Part shown: piece by piece, positions 25,583-34,427 of the stretch | How positions within the stretch are numbered: position 1 is the first letter of the stretch | How the letters are laid out: each line of letters begins with the position of its first letter | Source of the DNA: Acidimicrobiaceae bacterium | GTDB lineage: Bacteria > Actinomycetota > Acidimicrobiia > Acidimicrobiales > RAAP-2 | Length of the DNA stretch: 57,256 bases | Assembly: GCA_027315315.1 (NCBI GenBank) | Contig: DAHUYG010000023.1 | Span: 1-57,256 of the forward strand | Direction: 5' to 3' | The notes under the pieces: model-generated | The model's input: the letters and a program-made list of their open reading frames with translations, nothing else | Told to the model about the DNA's origin: nothing | Database searches by the model: none | Translations under genes and position numbers: made by a program

Positions 25583-26844
25583 GCTCGCCTCCCGGCGATG
25601 CCCGCAGTGCCGGCTCCGATGGCGCGCAGCACGTTCTCGGCGATGGGTCCCGAGCGGCGGTCGCCGGCCATGTGGGCCAGCTCGCGCTCGACTGCGGCCC
25701 GGTCGAGGTCGAGGAATTCGAGGCGACCCAGGCGGCCCTCCAAGGCGTCGTCGACGACCCTCCGGAGCGACGTCTCGGTGATGGCGCGGCCCCCCAGCCC
25801 GCCCACCACGGTCGACAGCCGCGCCGTGGCACCGCCGAGCGCCATCGCGATGTCGGTCGAGAGCACCCCGCCGAACCCCGAGCTAAATGCCTTCTCCAGC
25901 ACGACGAGACGGGCGTCGCCCGCCAAGGCGTCGCGCACAGCCTCGAGCGGGAAGGGCCGGAAGGTGGTCACTCCGAGCGCCCCGACCCGCAGCCCGCGAT
26001 CGCGCGCCTCGTCGACCACCTCGTGGATGGTCCCGAGCACCGACCCGAGCGCGATGACCACGAGCTCCGCGTCCTGGGTCCGGTACGGCGCGACCAGCCC
26101 CCCGCTCTTCCTTCCGACGACCTCGGCGAACTCCTCGGCGACCGATTCGATCACCCCCAGTGCGTCGAGGTGACGGGCGTGCGCGAGATACCGGACCTCC
26201 TCGAACGCCTCGGGTCCGACCATGGCGCCGATCGACACCGGTGCTGCGGGGTCGAGGACCTGGCGCGGCTCGAAGGGCGGCAGGAAGGCCTCGATCTGCT
26301 CCCTGGTCGCCACGTCGACCCGCTCGAAGGCGTGGGTGAGGATGAACCCGTCCATGCAGACCATGACGGGCAGGGACACCTCTTCGGCCAGCCGGAACGC
26401 CTGGGCGTGGAGGTCTGCCGCCTCCTGGTTGCTCCGGGCGAACAGCTGGATCCAGCCGGCGTCACGGGCCGCCATGGCGTCGCTGTGGTCGTTCCAGATG
26501 TTGATCGGGGCGCCGACCGCACGGTTGGCGAGGGTCATGACGATCGGCAGGCCGAGCCCCGCCGCGTTGTAGAGCGCCTCCATCATGAAGAGCAGCCCCT
26601 GGCTGGCGGTGGCGGTGTAGGCCCGCGCGCCGGTGGCAGACGCGCCGATCGCGACCGAGAGCGCCGAGAACTCGGACTCGACGTTGATGAACCGGCAGCC
26701 CGGGAGCTCCCCGGACTTCACCATTGCCCCGATCGCCTCCACGATGTGGGTCTGGGGCGTGATCGGGTACGCGCATACCACCTCGGGGCGGCAGGCGGCG
26801 ACGACCCGGGCGACCGCCTGGGAGCCCTCAATCTGGCGAAGCAC
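25579..26844 (-). CDS. porA: 2-oxoacid (pyruvate):ferredoxin oxidoreductase, alpha subunit
   Basis: The 421-residue subunit starts with the pyrimidine-binding domain: GSQAVARVVAACRPEVVCAYPITPQTHIVEAI, then FINVESEFSALSVAIGASATGARAYTATASQGLL, and the substrate-contact region PIVMTLANRAVGAPINIWNDHSDAMAARDAGW. A transketolase C-terminal-like part follows (ELVVIALGSVLGTIHEVVDEARDRGL). The YPITPQT motif is diagnostic of PorA-type subunits. The GTG start at 26844 lies inside the end of the gamma gene (17-nt overlap). Confidence 0.93.
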   Translation of the reverse strand: MLRQIEGSQAVARVVAACRPEVVCAYPITPQTHIVEAIGAMVKSGELPGCRFINVESEFSALSVAIGASATGARAYTATASQGLLFMMEALYNAAGLGLPIVMTLANRAVGAPINIWNDHSDAMAARDAGWIQLFARSNQEAADLHAQAFRLAEEVSLPVMVCMDGFILTHAFERVDVATREQIEAFLPPFEPRQVLDPAAPVSIGAMVGPEAFEEVRYLAHARHLDALGVIESVAEEFAEVVGRKSGGLVAPYRTQDAELVVIALGSVLGTIHEVVDEARDRGLRVGALGVTTFRPFPLEAVRDALAGDARLVVLEKAFSSGFGGVLSTDIAMALGGATARLSTVVGGLGGRAITETSLRRVVDDALEGRLGRLEFLDLDRAAVERELAHMAGDRRSGPIAENVLRAIGAGTAGIAGRRA

Positions 26845-27427
26845 CGGTGAGTTCCGCTGGGCGGGCGACCCGGGCGTAGGCCTCGGCCGCCGCGCGTTGG
26901 TTGGCGGTACCGACCGGACCCGGGAACCGCTCGGCGATGGCCCGCTCGACCGACGCCAGGCCGACGACGCCGCACAATGCGGCCAGGCCGCCGAGGAGCA
27001 CCGCGTTGGGCACCGGCCGCCCGAGGTGTTGCAGGGCGAGCTCGGTGGCGCCCAGCGCGACGATCCGCTCCGGCCGGAGGCCGGCCAGCCGGCGATCGAG
27101 GTCGAGGTCGGTGAGGTCCCCCGAGGTGTTGACGAGCACGTACCCCTCGCGCCCGATCCCGGCGAAGAGGTCCCCGCTGTGCAAGAGGGTGGGATCGCCG
27201 ACGACCACGGCGTCGGGCCGGATGATCGGGGCGCGGGTGCGGATCTCGCGCTCGGCGATCCGGCAGAACGCCGCGACGGGGGCCCCGGCTCGCTCGGATC
27301 CGAAGGTTGGGAAGGCCTGCGAGTAGCGGCCCTCGTAGAAGGCCGCTACCGACAGGAGCTCGGCCGCCGTCACGACGCCCTGGCCCCCGCGGCCGTGGAA
27401 GCGCACCTGGAATTGCGAGAAGGTCAT
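26828..27427 (-). CDS. porG: 2-oxoacid (pyruvate):ferredoxin oxidoreductase, gamma subunit
   Basis: The 199-residue subunit begins FQVRFHGRGGQGVVTAAELL, the hallmark of the gamma domain that binds CoA, and contains YSQAFPTFGSERAGAPVAAFCRI and PNAVLLGGLAALCG. It is the first gene of a four-gene operon (gamma, alpha, beta, GltD-ferredoxin). I chose the ATG at 27427 because the longer frame adds an unconserved leader. No strong 14-bp box lies upstream; a GGCACAACGTCACAAGGGCC stretch at 27481-27500 is at best a distant match. Confidence 0.92.
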   Translation of the reverse strand: MTFSQFQVRFHGRGGQGVVTAAELLSVAAFYEGRYSQAFPTFGSERAGAPVAAFCRIAEREIRTRAPIIRPDAVVVGDPTLLHSGDLFAGIGREGYVLVNTSGDLTDLDLDRRLAGLRPERIVALGATELALQHLGRPVPNAVLLGGLAALCGVVGLASVERAIAERFPGPVGTANQRAAAEAYARVARPAELTGASPD

Positions 27428-27549
27428 CGCGTGCGCTCTCCCATGGCGAGAGGGTCGCGCCTCACCCTCCGGGCGAATAGGGCACAACGTCACAAGGGCC
27501 CGGGTGCCGAGCAGAGTGCGCCCCGGGGTCGCGACCCTGGGCGCGGGTC

Positions 27550-27996
27550 TCAGCGGTACGCCGGCGTCGGGCTGTCGCGGTGGCCGAAGATGGCCTCGGC
27601 CGTCACCGGCCGCACCAGGTCCACCAGGTCGCCGATGACGTTGATCAGGAGATCGTCGACGCTCAGCATTCCGATGAAGCGGCGGCCTTCGAGGACTGGG
27701 AGCCTGCGGTTCCCATGCGTGCGGAACAACCCGAAGGCTTGGTTGACGTCGTCGTCGGCGTCGATGGTCACGACCGGCATGGACATCACCGAGTCCACCC
27801 TGGCGTCGGCCGGGCGGCGGGCCGCGAGCACCCGGGTCACGAGATCGCGGTCCGTGACGATCCCAAGCAACTCACCGTCCTCGACCACCGCCAGCGCACC
27901 CACCCCGGCACGCTCCATGATCCTGGCCGCTTCGCCAACGGTGCGCTCGGCCCCGATAGCGACGCCCGAGCGCCGAATTGCTGCACGAGCTTGCAT
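27550..27996 (-). CDS. CBS-domain pair protein
   Basis: The 148-residue protein contains two CBS domains: AERTVGEAARIMERAGVGALAVVEDGELLGIVTDRDLVTRVL, and MPVVTIDADDDVNQAFGLFRTHGNRRLPVLEGRRFIGMLSVDDLLIN. The GIVTDRD signature in domain one is standard. A strong GGAGGT site precedes the ATG at 27996. It follows a DUF1918 gene by 41 bp, probably on the same transcript, and like the other CBS proteins it should sense nucleotide levels. Confidence 0.9.
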   Translation of the reverse strand: MQARAAIRRSGVAIGAERTVGEAARIMERAGVGALAVVEDGELLGIVTDRDLVTRVLAARRPADARVDSVMSMPVVTIDADDDVNQAFGLFRTHGNRRLPVLEGRRFIGMLSVDDLLINVIGDLVDLVRPVTAEAIFGHRDSPTPAYR

Positions 27997-28037
27997 GACG
28001 ACCTCCGTTCTGACCGTTACCTGGAGGGGTGGCCGGC

Positions 28038-28238
28038 TCAGTCCGCCGCCCCATGGAGGTGCTTGACCGTGGCGTCGGGCCCAGGGAAAAAGAGGCTCTC
28101 GTGGCCGTCGTCGCCCCACCGAACGACATAAGGGGCCTCGCCCTGCTCGCCGTGCACCTCGAGGACCTCGCAGTCCCGGTCGGGTTCACCGATCCGGTGG
28201 CCCCGGATCACGATCTGGTCGCCAACTTGTGCCTGCAT
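28038..28238 (-). CDS. DUF1918 small protein
   Basis: The 66-residue protein is a full DUF1918 domain: MQAQVGDQIVIRGHRIGEPDRDCEVLEVHG...YVVRWGDDGHESLFFPGPDA. The family is widespread in actinobacteria (Rv2302 has this fold, an SH3-like small barrel) and its function is unknown; members are often induced in stress. A GAGAGGAGGG site precedes the ATG at 28238. The gap at 28239-28645 upstream, between this start and the GH1 stop, has nothing I can assign. Confidence 0.85.
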   Translation of the reverse strand: MQAQVGDQIVIRGHRIGEPDRDCEVLEVHGEQGEAPYVVRWGDDGHESLFFPGPDATVKHLHGAAD

Positions 28239-28645
28239 CGCCGTCCCTCCTCTCGAGTTCAGTGTGCGCCCGGCTTTGGTGGGTGGACTAGGGGAGAAGG
28301 TCACGGGAGCCTGCGAGAAATGCGCACCGGTCTCCTGGTCGAGTCCTCCCAGCGCCATGGCCTCCCGCCTTGCGGGATTAGCGCACTCGACGCGGCGATC
28401 CGCATCGTGATGGCATACGCCTCGCCGTGGGCGAGGTGTCGGCGCCTGGCGGGGTCCTATTGCCGGTCACCTTCGTCGTGCTCCAGGTCGTGACAAACGC
28501 GTAGTACCACCGGCCCGGTCGCTACCGGCTCTTGGGGGAGCGTTGGACGGTTGTGCACCGAGGTCGATGAAGTGGGCGCGCGAGGCGGTTCGACCGACGG
28601 CCCGCCGCTTGGCTCCGCGGCGGGTCGCCCGCACGGAGCCCGGGA

Positions 28646-29845
28646 TCAATTGTCGCTCCTGGCCTCGGTGGCTAAGACCCGAGCGCTCGGTCGGACGCGG
28701 CGGTCGATGTCGATGATGCCGAACGCCACGTCGTAGCCGTGGAGCCACTCGTAGTTGTCCACGGCGGTCCAGTGGAAGAACCCGCGCACGTCGACGCCGC
28801 GCCCGAGCGCCTCGTGCACCACGCGAAGCCCGTCTTCGAGGTACCTGGCCCGCTGGGCGTCCTCCGCCGTGCCGATGCCGTACTCGTCGATCAACAGCGG
28901 CGTGCCCGGCAGCTCCTCGCGCAGCCGATCGAGCACGAGCCCGAGGCCCTCGGCCCAGATGCCGTAGCCGAGGGGCGAGACCGGGGCGTCCACCGGGTAG
29001 GGGACGACGCGCCCGTGGGCAACGCCGGAGGTCGCGTAGTACGAGAAGCCGAAGAGGTCGTAACAACCGGCGAGCTCGGGACGCTCGACCGGTTGGCGCC
29101 CGGGCACCCGGAGCACCCCGTCCCGGAACAGCCCGATCGCGGCGTCCCAGTTGATGGCGCGCAGGGACCGGACCGTCTTCGCCGTCGCCTCATCGTCGTC
29201 GAGCGCGACCTCGCAGCTGAGCCCGAAGATGGACGCCACCGGAGCGCCCGTTTCTCGGAGCATCGATGCGGCCTCGGCCGAGGCCAGGTGGATCTGCTCT
29301 GCGGCAAGGGCGCGTTCGTCCCTGTCGAAGCGGCCCGGCGGCCAGCCGCGCCCGCCGTACGCGATGCCCGCGTAGTAGTTCGTCTCGTTGACCGGCTTCC
29401 AGCCACCCGCGAGGTCGCCGAAGGTCTCGGCCATGAACTCGACGTGGCGGCGCCAGTACGTCGTGCGGTTGGCGTCCACCAGGAATCCGCCGCGTTCGGC
29501 GAACCACCGGGGGAGCGTGAAGTGGTGCAGGCATACCCACGGCGTCACCCCAGCGTCGTTGGCCGCCCGGAGGACGTCGCGGGCGTGCGCGACCGCTTCG
29601 GGATCACGTCGGCCCTCGGCTGGCTCGATGCGCGCCCATTCGATGGAGAGCCGATGGTGGACGAGGCCGAGCTCGGCCAGCGCCGTGAAGTCGTCGGCGT
29701 AGCGGGTGGCGAACCCGTTGCCCTCGCCCGAAATCGGCGCATGGCCGCTCCGCTCCCACTCCCACCAGTCCGACGCCGGAGCGGCGCCCTCGGTCTGGGT
29801 CGAGGACGCCCCGGTACCCCACATGAACCCGGTCGGCCAGCGCAC
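28646..29845 (-). CDS. Glycoside hydrolase family 1 (beta-glucosidase-like)
   Basis: The 399-residue enzyme has the GH1 barrel: FMWGTGASSTQTEGA (the FxWGxATSSYQxEG start), RLSIEWARIEPAEG, WVCLHHFTLPRWFAERGGF, the acid/base Glu in GWKPVNETNYY, and the nucleophile Glu in LLIDEYGIGT (usually TENG, so the flanking residues differ). FFHWTAVDNYEWLHGYDVAFGIIDID closes the barrel. It is shorter than most GH1 proteins (about 450). It should cleave beta-linked glucosides in the cytoplasm, since there is no signal peptide. The start is GTG. A 14-bp box lies about 90 bp upstream. Confidence 0.88.
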   Translation of the reverse strand: MRWPTGFMWGTGASSTQTEGAAPASDWWEWERSGHAPISGEGNGFATRYADDFTALAELGLVHHRLSIEWARIEPAEGRRDPEAVAHARDVLRAANDAGVTPWVCLHHFTLPRWFAERGGFLVDANRTTYWRRHVEFMAETFGDLAGGWKPVNETNYYAGIAYGGRGWPPGRFDRDERALAAEQIHLASAEAASMLRETGAPVASIFGLSCEVALDDDEATAKTVRSLRAINWDAAIGLFRDGVLRVPGRQPVERPELAGCYDLFGFSYYATSGVAHGRVVPYPVDAPVSPLGYGIWAEGLGLVLDRLREELPGTPLLIDEYGIGTAEDAQRARYLEDGLRVVHEALGRGVDVRGFFHWTAVDNYEWLHGYDVAFGIIDIDRRVRPSARVLATEARSDN

Positions 29846-29935
29846 GGGACCTAGTCTCTCGCGCCGGCGCCGCGCTAGCGCCCGCGGCCCTCTTCGTCTC
29901 GCGTTCGCGAGGTCTGCGCCGCCGCCCGGTGAGAG

Positions 29936-29949
29936 AGGACGTTCGGCTC
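29936..29949. promoter_or_regulatory. DosR/OsdR-like box upstream of the GH1 gene
   Basis: AGGACGTTCGGCTC followed by TATCTCGG. It keeps the ACGTTCGG centre of the copy at 18890. It lies 90 bp upstream of the GH1 start and 134 bp upstream of the small plus-strand gene at 30083. Confidence 0.45.
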
Positions 29950-30082
29950 TATCTCGGTCGCTTGCGGTTCACCAAGCTTGGATCCAAAGTCCGACGCGGG
30001 CCGGGTCGATGAGGCCTTGTCCGCGTACAAGTCGCAAGAACCGGGGCACCGAGGGGGCCCCGGTCAAAAGGGGCGAGGCGCC

Positions 30083-30547
30083 ATGATCGGGCGGATCCGG
30101 CATCGGGGCACGCTCGGCGTGCCGACGGATGACGGCTCGGCGCAGGCCCCAACCACGAGGCCCGAGACCTCGGGTCCGGGTCCTCGCCGCCCAACATCGA
30201 CGAGCGAGTGTGGTTCGAACCGCCCTCGGGGGCCGGGCGACGGCGAGCCTCGGCGCGAACCCTCGTCGGGGTCGGGGCGCTGGGCACCCGCCGGGGTGGG
30301 GCTCGCCATCGCCTGTCTCGTCCCCGTGGTCGGCCTGTTCGTGTCGACCCGGCCATGGAGCGCGCCGGGAGGAACGGAGCGCCTGGACAGCGGACCACGG
30401 CGGGTGAGCGGGCTTCCCGGCGGATCCATCGCGGGGCGCCCGGTGCGATCGGGGGTCGCGAGGACTTTGCGGACCGTCGACCGTAGACTGCCCTCACCGA
30501 CCCGGTGGGCGAATGTCGTCGTCCGAGCGCGGTTTGGCGGGGATTGA
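30083..30547 (+). CDS. Possible small membrane protein
   Basis: The 154-residue frame has a proline/arginine/serine-rich first part (about 75 residues), then one clear hydrophobic helix (GVGLAIACLVPVVGLFVST), then a polar tail. GGGGCGAGG precedes the ATG. Codon statistics support the start and the membrane helix, but in the middle (about 30180-30290) a second frame (DERVWFEPPSG...LVGVGALG) looks at least as coding, so a frame disruption is possible. No family is recognised. The end would overlap an upstream alternative start of the ABC ATPase gene. Confidence 0.3.
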   Translation: MIGRIRHRGTLGVPTDDGSAQAPTTRPETSGPGPRRPTSTSECGSNRPRGPGDGEPRREPSSGSGRWAPAGVGLAIACLVPVVGLFVSTRPWSAPGGTERLDSGPRRVSGLPGGSIAGRPVRSGVARTLRTVDRRLPSPTRWANVVVRARFGGD

Positions 30548-30554
30548 AACCCAC

Positions 30555-31535
30555 ATGCTTGCCGCTCCCGAGATCGATCGCCCAGGTCACGACCCCTCAG
30601 GGAAGCCGGTGCCCACGTCGGAGCTTGCCCTGCGCTTCAGCGGAGTCGGCCACCGATACGGATCTCGCGTCGCCCTCGACCATCTCGACATCGCGGTTCC
30701 CAGGGGAGAGACGGTCGCCCTGCTCGGCCCGAACGGTGCCGGGAAGTCGACGGCGATCGCGCTCCTACTCGGCCTCCGCAAGCCCCACGCAGGCAAGGTC
30801 GAGGTGCTCGGGACGACGCCGCGCCGCGCCGTCGCCCAGGGCCGAGTCGGCGCGATGCTGCAGACCGGATCGGGCTCCGGGCTCCCGCCCGGCGTGCGGG
30901 TCGAGGCGGTCCTCCGCCTCGTCCAGCGCCTCTATCGGCACCCCGCCCCCTTCGACGCCACCGTTGAGCGTGCGGGCATCGGGGAGTTTCTCGGTCGCCA
31001 GACCCAACGCCTCTCGGGCGGCCAGGCCCAGCGGGTGCGGTTCGCCATCGCCATCGCGGGCGATCCGGAGCTGGTCTTTCTCGACGAACCCACTGCGGCG
31101 ATGGACGTGTCGGGCCGTCGGGCATTCTGGCGGATGATCCGTACCTACGGCGAGGAGGGGAGGACCATCGTCTTCGCCACGCACCACCTGGAGGAGGCGG
31201 ACCAGAACGCCGGTCGGGTGGTCGTCGTCAACCACGGCCGGGTCGTGGCCGACGGCCCCGGGGCAACCCTCAAGGCCGCCGTCGTGGCCCGCCGCGTGCG
31301 ATTCGTCTGCAAGCGCCCCGACCGCGAGCTGCTCGACTCATTGGAAGGGGTCACCGATGTCAGGGTCAACGGGACGGGCGTCGTGATCGACTCCCTCGAC
31401 GCCGACGCGACCGTCCAGGCTCTGGTGCAGCGCCGGGTCGGCTTCAAGGACCTCGAGGTCACGGGGGCCGGCCTGGAGGACGCCTTCATCGCCCTCACCG
31501 GTGCGGAGCCGAACCACTTGGCCGAGGATCGGTGA
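30555..31535 (+). CDS. ABC transporter ATP-binding protein (ABC-2 type exporter)
   Basis: The 326-residue ATPase shows Walker A LLGPNGAGKST, Q-loop GAMLQTGSGSGLPPGVRV, signature RLSGGQAQRVRFAIAIAG, Walker B LVFLDEPTAAMD, the switch in FATHHLEEAD and a C-terminal extension of about 85 residues ending in DLEVTGAGLEDAFIALTG, as in CcmA/DrrA-type drug or lipid exporters. It pairs with the ABC-2 permease that starts inside its stop codon (GTGA). The start is uncertain: ATG at 30513, ATG at 30555, or GTG at 30609 after AGGGA. Confidence 0.9.
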   Translation: MLAAPEIDRPGHDPSGKPVPTSELALRFSGVGHRYGSRVALDHLDIAVPRGETVALLGPNGAGKSTAIALLLGLRKPHAGKVEVLGTTPRRAVAQGRVGAMLQTGSGSGLPPGVRVEAVLRLVQRLYRHPAPFDATVERAGIGEFLGRQTQRLSGGQAQRVRFAIAIAGDPELVFLDEPTAAMDVSGRRAFWRMIRTYGEEGRTIVFATHHLEEADQNAGRVVVVNHGRVVADGPGATLKAAVVARRVRFVCKRPDRELLDSLEGVTDVRVNGTGVVIDSLDADATVQALVQRRVGFKDLEVTGAGLEDAFIALTGAEPNHLAEDR

Positions 31536-32284
31536 TCCCGCTCCTCGCCTTCACCCGCTTCGAGGTAGGCCGCCTGCTCCGCAGCTGGAAGTTCCTCGTC
31601 GTGACGGTCGGGTTCCCTGTCGTGTTCTACATGTTGTTCCTGGGCGACCGCTCCCCGAACAAGGTGGTCGACGGGGTCCTCCCGTGGCGCTCCTACCTCC
31701 TCGTCTCGATGTGCTCCTTCGGAGCCCTGGTCGCCTCGCTCACGGCCGGCGGGGCCCGGCTCTCTGCCGAGCGGGCCTCGGGCTGGTCGCGCCAGCTCCG
31801 GGTGACCCCGATCGCGTCGTGGTCCTACGTCGTCACCAAGGTGGCCGCCACGATGCTGGTGGTCCTGCCGGTGCTCGTTCTCGTTGAGGCCGTCGGTGTC
31901 GGGTTCGGCGGGGTGCACCTCGGGGCGGGGATGTGGTTCGAGCTGAGCGGGCTCCTCTGGTTGAGCTCGCTGCCGTTCGCATTCCTCGGCGTGTTCATCG
32001 GCCTGCTCGTGCACGCCGAGACGGCCTTCCCGGTGGTCACGGCGCTCATGTTCGCCCTCGGCTACTTCGGTGGGCTGTTCGTGCCGGTGGCGAGCATGCC
32101 CCACGCGCTGCAGGTGGTCGCGCACCTCCTCCCGAGCTTCCACAACACTGCGCTCGGTATCTCGCTGCTGGCGGGCCGGCCGCCGGCGATCAGCCATTCG
32201 CTGGTGCTGCTCGGCTACGGAGCGGCGCTCGCGCTCTTGCTCCTCATCGTGCACCGGCGAGAGGAGTCCCGGGCGCTCGGGTGA
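31532..32284 (+). CDS. ABC-2 type permease
   Basis: The 250-residue membrane protein has six hydrophobic segments in ABC-2 order, with LTAGGARLSAERASGWSRQLRVTPIASW between helices 2 and 3 (the family's cytoplasmic loop), and ALGYFGGLFVPVASMPHALQVVAHLLPSFH near the C-terminus, the conserved ABC-2 signature region. With the overlapping ATPase gene it forms a two-part exporter. Substrate is unknown. A two-component regulator, often found after such pairs, is not recognisable downstream. Confidence 0.9.
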   Translation: MIPLLAFTRFEVGRLLRSWKFLVVTVGFPVVFYMLFLGDRSPNKVVDGVLPWRSYLLVSMCSFGALVASLTAGGARLSAERASGWSRQLRVTPIASWSYVVTKVAATMLVVLPVLVLVEAVGVGFGGVHLGAGMWFELSGLLWLSSLPFAFLGVFIGLLVHAETAFPVVTALMFALGYFGGLFVPVASMPHALQVVAHLLPSFHNTALGISLLAGRPPAISHSLVLLGYGAALALLLLIVHRREESRALG

Positions 32285-32759
32285 CCAGGGGCGCCGCGGC
32301 AGGGATCTCCAATCTCGGGAGCGATCCATGCCGTCGGGGAGCCAGCCGTCGCCGGGCCACCGTCGGACCTTGGGACCTCGCCGATGCCTCGCGCGCCTGG
32401 CTCGTCCACGCCGCACACGTTTCTCGCGGTCGGCCGGCGCGACGAGGGCTCGTCACAACTCGAACGCCGAGGTCGATTCGGTGCTCGGGCGAGCCGCAAG
32501 GACCCGAGCAGGGACGTCGCGGCAGTGGGTGGGCGTCGACCCGCCGGTGCCCGACGAGGCGCCGAGGAGATGGCGGTCCGGTTCGTCCTGGCCGGCCACC
32601 TGACCACCCAGGAGGTGCACGTCGAGGAGCCGTGCGCTTCGCCCAGGGCAGTGGGAACACCCCTCACAGCCCCCGAACAGGTGCGTCCTCTTCGCGTTGA
32701 ACGGTCCGAGTCCCGTGGTCCTCGGGCGCGAGAGCGAAATGGCGGTCAGCGCTGCCCGA
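32285..32759. other. Gap with unresolved coding-like fragments
   Basis: No intact gene is supported between the ABC-2 permease stop and the permease-YHS stop. Short stretches on the plus strand have strong third-position GC in different frames: WVGVDPPVPDEAPRR near 32525-32570, then MAVRFVLAGHLTTQEVHVEE at 32571-32630. Together they could be the trace of a small gene with a frame disruption, similar to the stretch at 22555-22877. I do not recognise a family. Confidence 0.25.
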
Positions 32760-34289
32760 TCAAGCCGGGCTGGAAGAGGATGGAAACGGGTGGCGTCGTG
32801 GCTCGTCACCTGGGACATCCCTCAAAAAGCGCTCCGGGTCGGCCACGAAGTGGTCCCGGCATCCCGCGTTGCAAAAGTAGAAGGTGCGACCACCGTGCTC
32901 GGTGCTGGCCGGAGCGTGCCGAGGATCGACGGTCATGCCGCACACCGGGTCGGTGGCGCCTTCGTGCGAGCCCTGCCCCTCTCGGTCGGTCGCGGCGCCG
33001 TCGCGGACGAAGCGCCCGGGTTCGACCTCGAAGCGATCGCGGCAATGCTCGGAGCAGAAGTACACCCGGGCGCCTTCGTGCAGCGTGCTGGCCGGGGCGT
33101 GCGCGATCTCGACCTGCATGCCGCAGACCGGGTCCTTGGCGTAGCCGGAGCCTCCGCCAAGGCGCTCTCGATTTCGAGAGAGCCAGTACAAGAGGGCGAA
33201 GGCGACCACGGCGGCGATGTCGAGGAACGTCGTCAGGTTCAGGCGAACGGTGTCTCCGACCACGACCCCGGGCCGCGCGGTGGGAACCCAACCAGCGGCC
33301 CTGAACAGGTACTCGATCACGAGGCCGGTCGCCGACATGACGAGCCAGTAGAGGCCGAGCAGCCGGATGGCGATTCGACCGCCGTACTGCTTGCGATAGA
33401 TGAGCAGGAGCGGCATGGCGATCAGGTCGGCGAAGATGAAGGCCACCACGCCGCCGAAGCTGATCCCGCCCCGCCACAGCGCAGCGGCCAAAGGCACGTT
33501 CCCGACCGAACAGACGAAGCTGATGACGGCGACGAAGGGTCCGATGACGACGTTCTCGAGGTTGGTCCAAAAGCCGTGGCCCCGGACGAACACGTCGGCC
33601 CAGAGATGCCCGGGCACGAGGACCGAGAGGAACCCGGCGACGAGGAAGCCGATCCCGATCTCCTTGCGCAGCATCGTGAGATCGCTCATCGTGTAGCTCG
33701 CGGCGTCCGCCCAGCCACCGGCGGAGCGAATGCGGCTCCGCCAGCCCTCGCGCTCGAGCGCCGCCTCCGCCTCCTCGTCGTGTTCGTGGCCTCCGCTTCG
33801 GCTGCGGGCCGTCTCTCTCGCGTCGACGACGACCCGGCCACGCAACCACAGCGAACCCAACGCGACGAGGAGGGCGATCATGATGACTCCGCCCACGAAC
33901 TCCGCCGCCACGAACTGCCACCCGATGAGGACGACGAGCACGATCCCGAGCTCGATCACGAGGTTCGTCGACGCGAACATGAAGACGATCGCAGCGAGGA
34001 AATCGGCGCCCTTGACGATGAGCGAGCGCGCCATCGCCGACGCGGCATAGGAGCAAGACGAGGACACCATGCCGTAGAGCGAGGCCCGGACGACGCTCGC
34101 CGGCCGATGGTCACCGAGTTGGCGCTGCATCGCGCGGCGGGAGACGAACGCCTGGACAACGCCCGAGAGACCGAAGCCCAACAGGAGCGCCCACAGCGTG
34201 TCCCAGAACATGTAGAAGGACTCCCGGACGCTCCGGCCGATGTCGACCAGGGGACCGGCCAGGCCCGGTGCGAGGAGCTCAGCGTGCAT
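32760..34289 (-). CDS. Permease (DUF318/ArsP-like) fused to two YHS metal-binding domains
   Basis: The 509-residue protein has about eight membrane helices (residues about 20-390). FVSRRAMQRQLGDHRPASVVRASLYGMVSSSCSYAASAMARSL and FVCSVGNVPLAAALWRGGISFGGVVAFIFADLIAMP are the two inverted repeats of the PF03773 permease family. Two C-terminal YHS domains follow, each with the DPVCGM start and a YFCSEHC or YFCNAGC pair: residues about 405-450 and 455-500. YHS domains in copper ATPases and similar proteins bind metal. A CsoR-type repressor gene lies upstream on the same strand. A metal- or metalloid-efflux role is inferred; copper is the best guess. Confidence 0.85.
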   Translation of the reverse strand: MHAELLAPGLAGPLVDIGRSVRESFYMFWDTLWALLLGFGLSGVVQAFVSRRAMQRQLGDHRPASVVRASLYGMVSSSCSYAASAMARSLIVKGADFLAAIVFMFASTNLVIELGIVLVVLIGWQFVAAEFVGGVIMIALLVALGSLWLRGRVVVDARETARSRSGGHEHDEEAEAALEREGWRSRIRSAGGWADAASYTMSDLTMLRKEIGIGFLVAGFLSVLVPGHLWADVFVRGHGFWTNLENVVIGPFVAVISFVCSVGNVPLAAALWRGGISFGGVVAFIFADLIAMPLLLIYRKQYGGRIAIRLLGLYWLVMSATGLVIEYLFRAAGWVPTARPGVVVGDTVRLNLTTFLDIAAVVAFALLYWLSRNRERLGGGSGYAKDPVCGMQVEIAHAPASTLHEGARVYFCSEHCRDRFEVEPGRFVRDGAATDREGQGSHEGATDPVCGMTVDPRHAPASTEHGGRTFYFCNAGCRDHFVADPERFLRDVPGDEPRRHPFPSSSSPA

Positions 34290-34427
34290 TGTGCCGGGCG
34301 CGGGTCAGATCCCTGAGCTCACGCACCACGAAGCGGAGCCGGCCGATTGGGCCCGACCCACACCTCGCTGTGCCCGCATCCCCCGAGCACGCCTGGACCC
34401 GCGTCGCCCGGGGCGACGAGCCCCTCT

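Noticed and set aside
27481..27501. A possible 14-bp box upstream of the PorG gene
   Set aside because: Only the GGCCC half matches; the rest does not follow the consensus. The PFOR operon may be co-regulated, but this stretch does not show it.
28239..28645. A gene or small RNA in the gap between the DUF1918 and GH1 genes
   Set aside because: Codon pattern, start sites and folds were not convincing on either strand.
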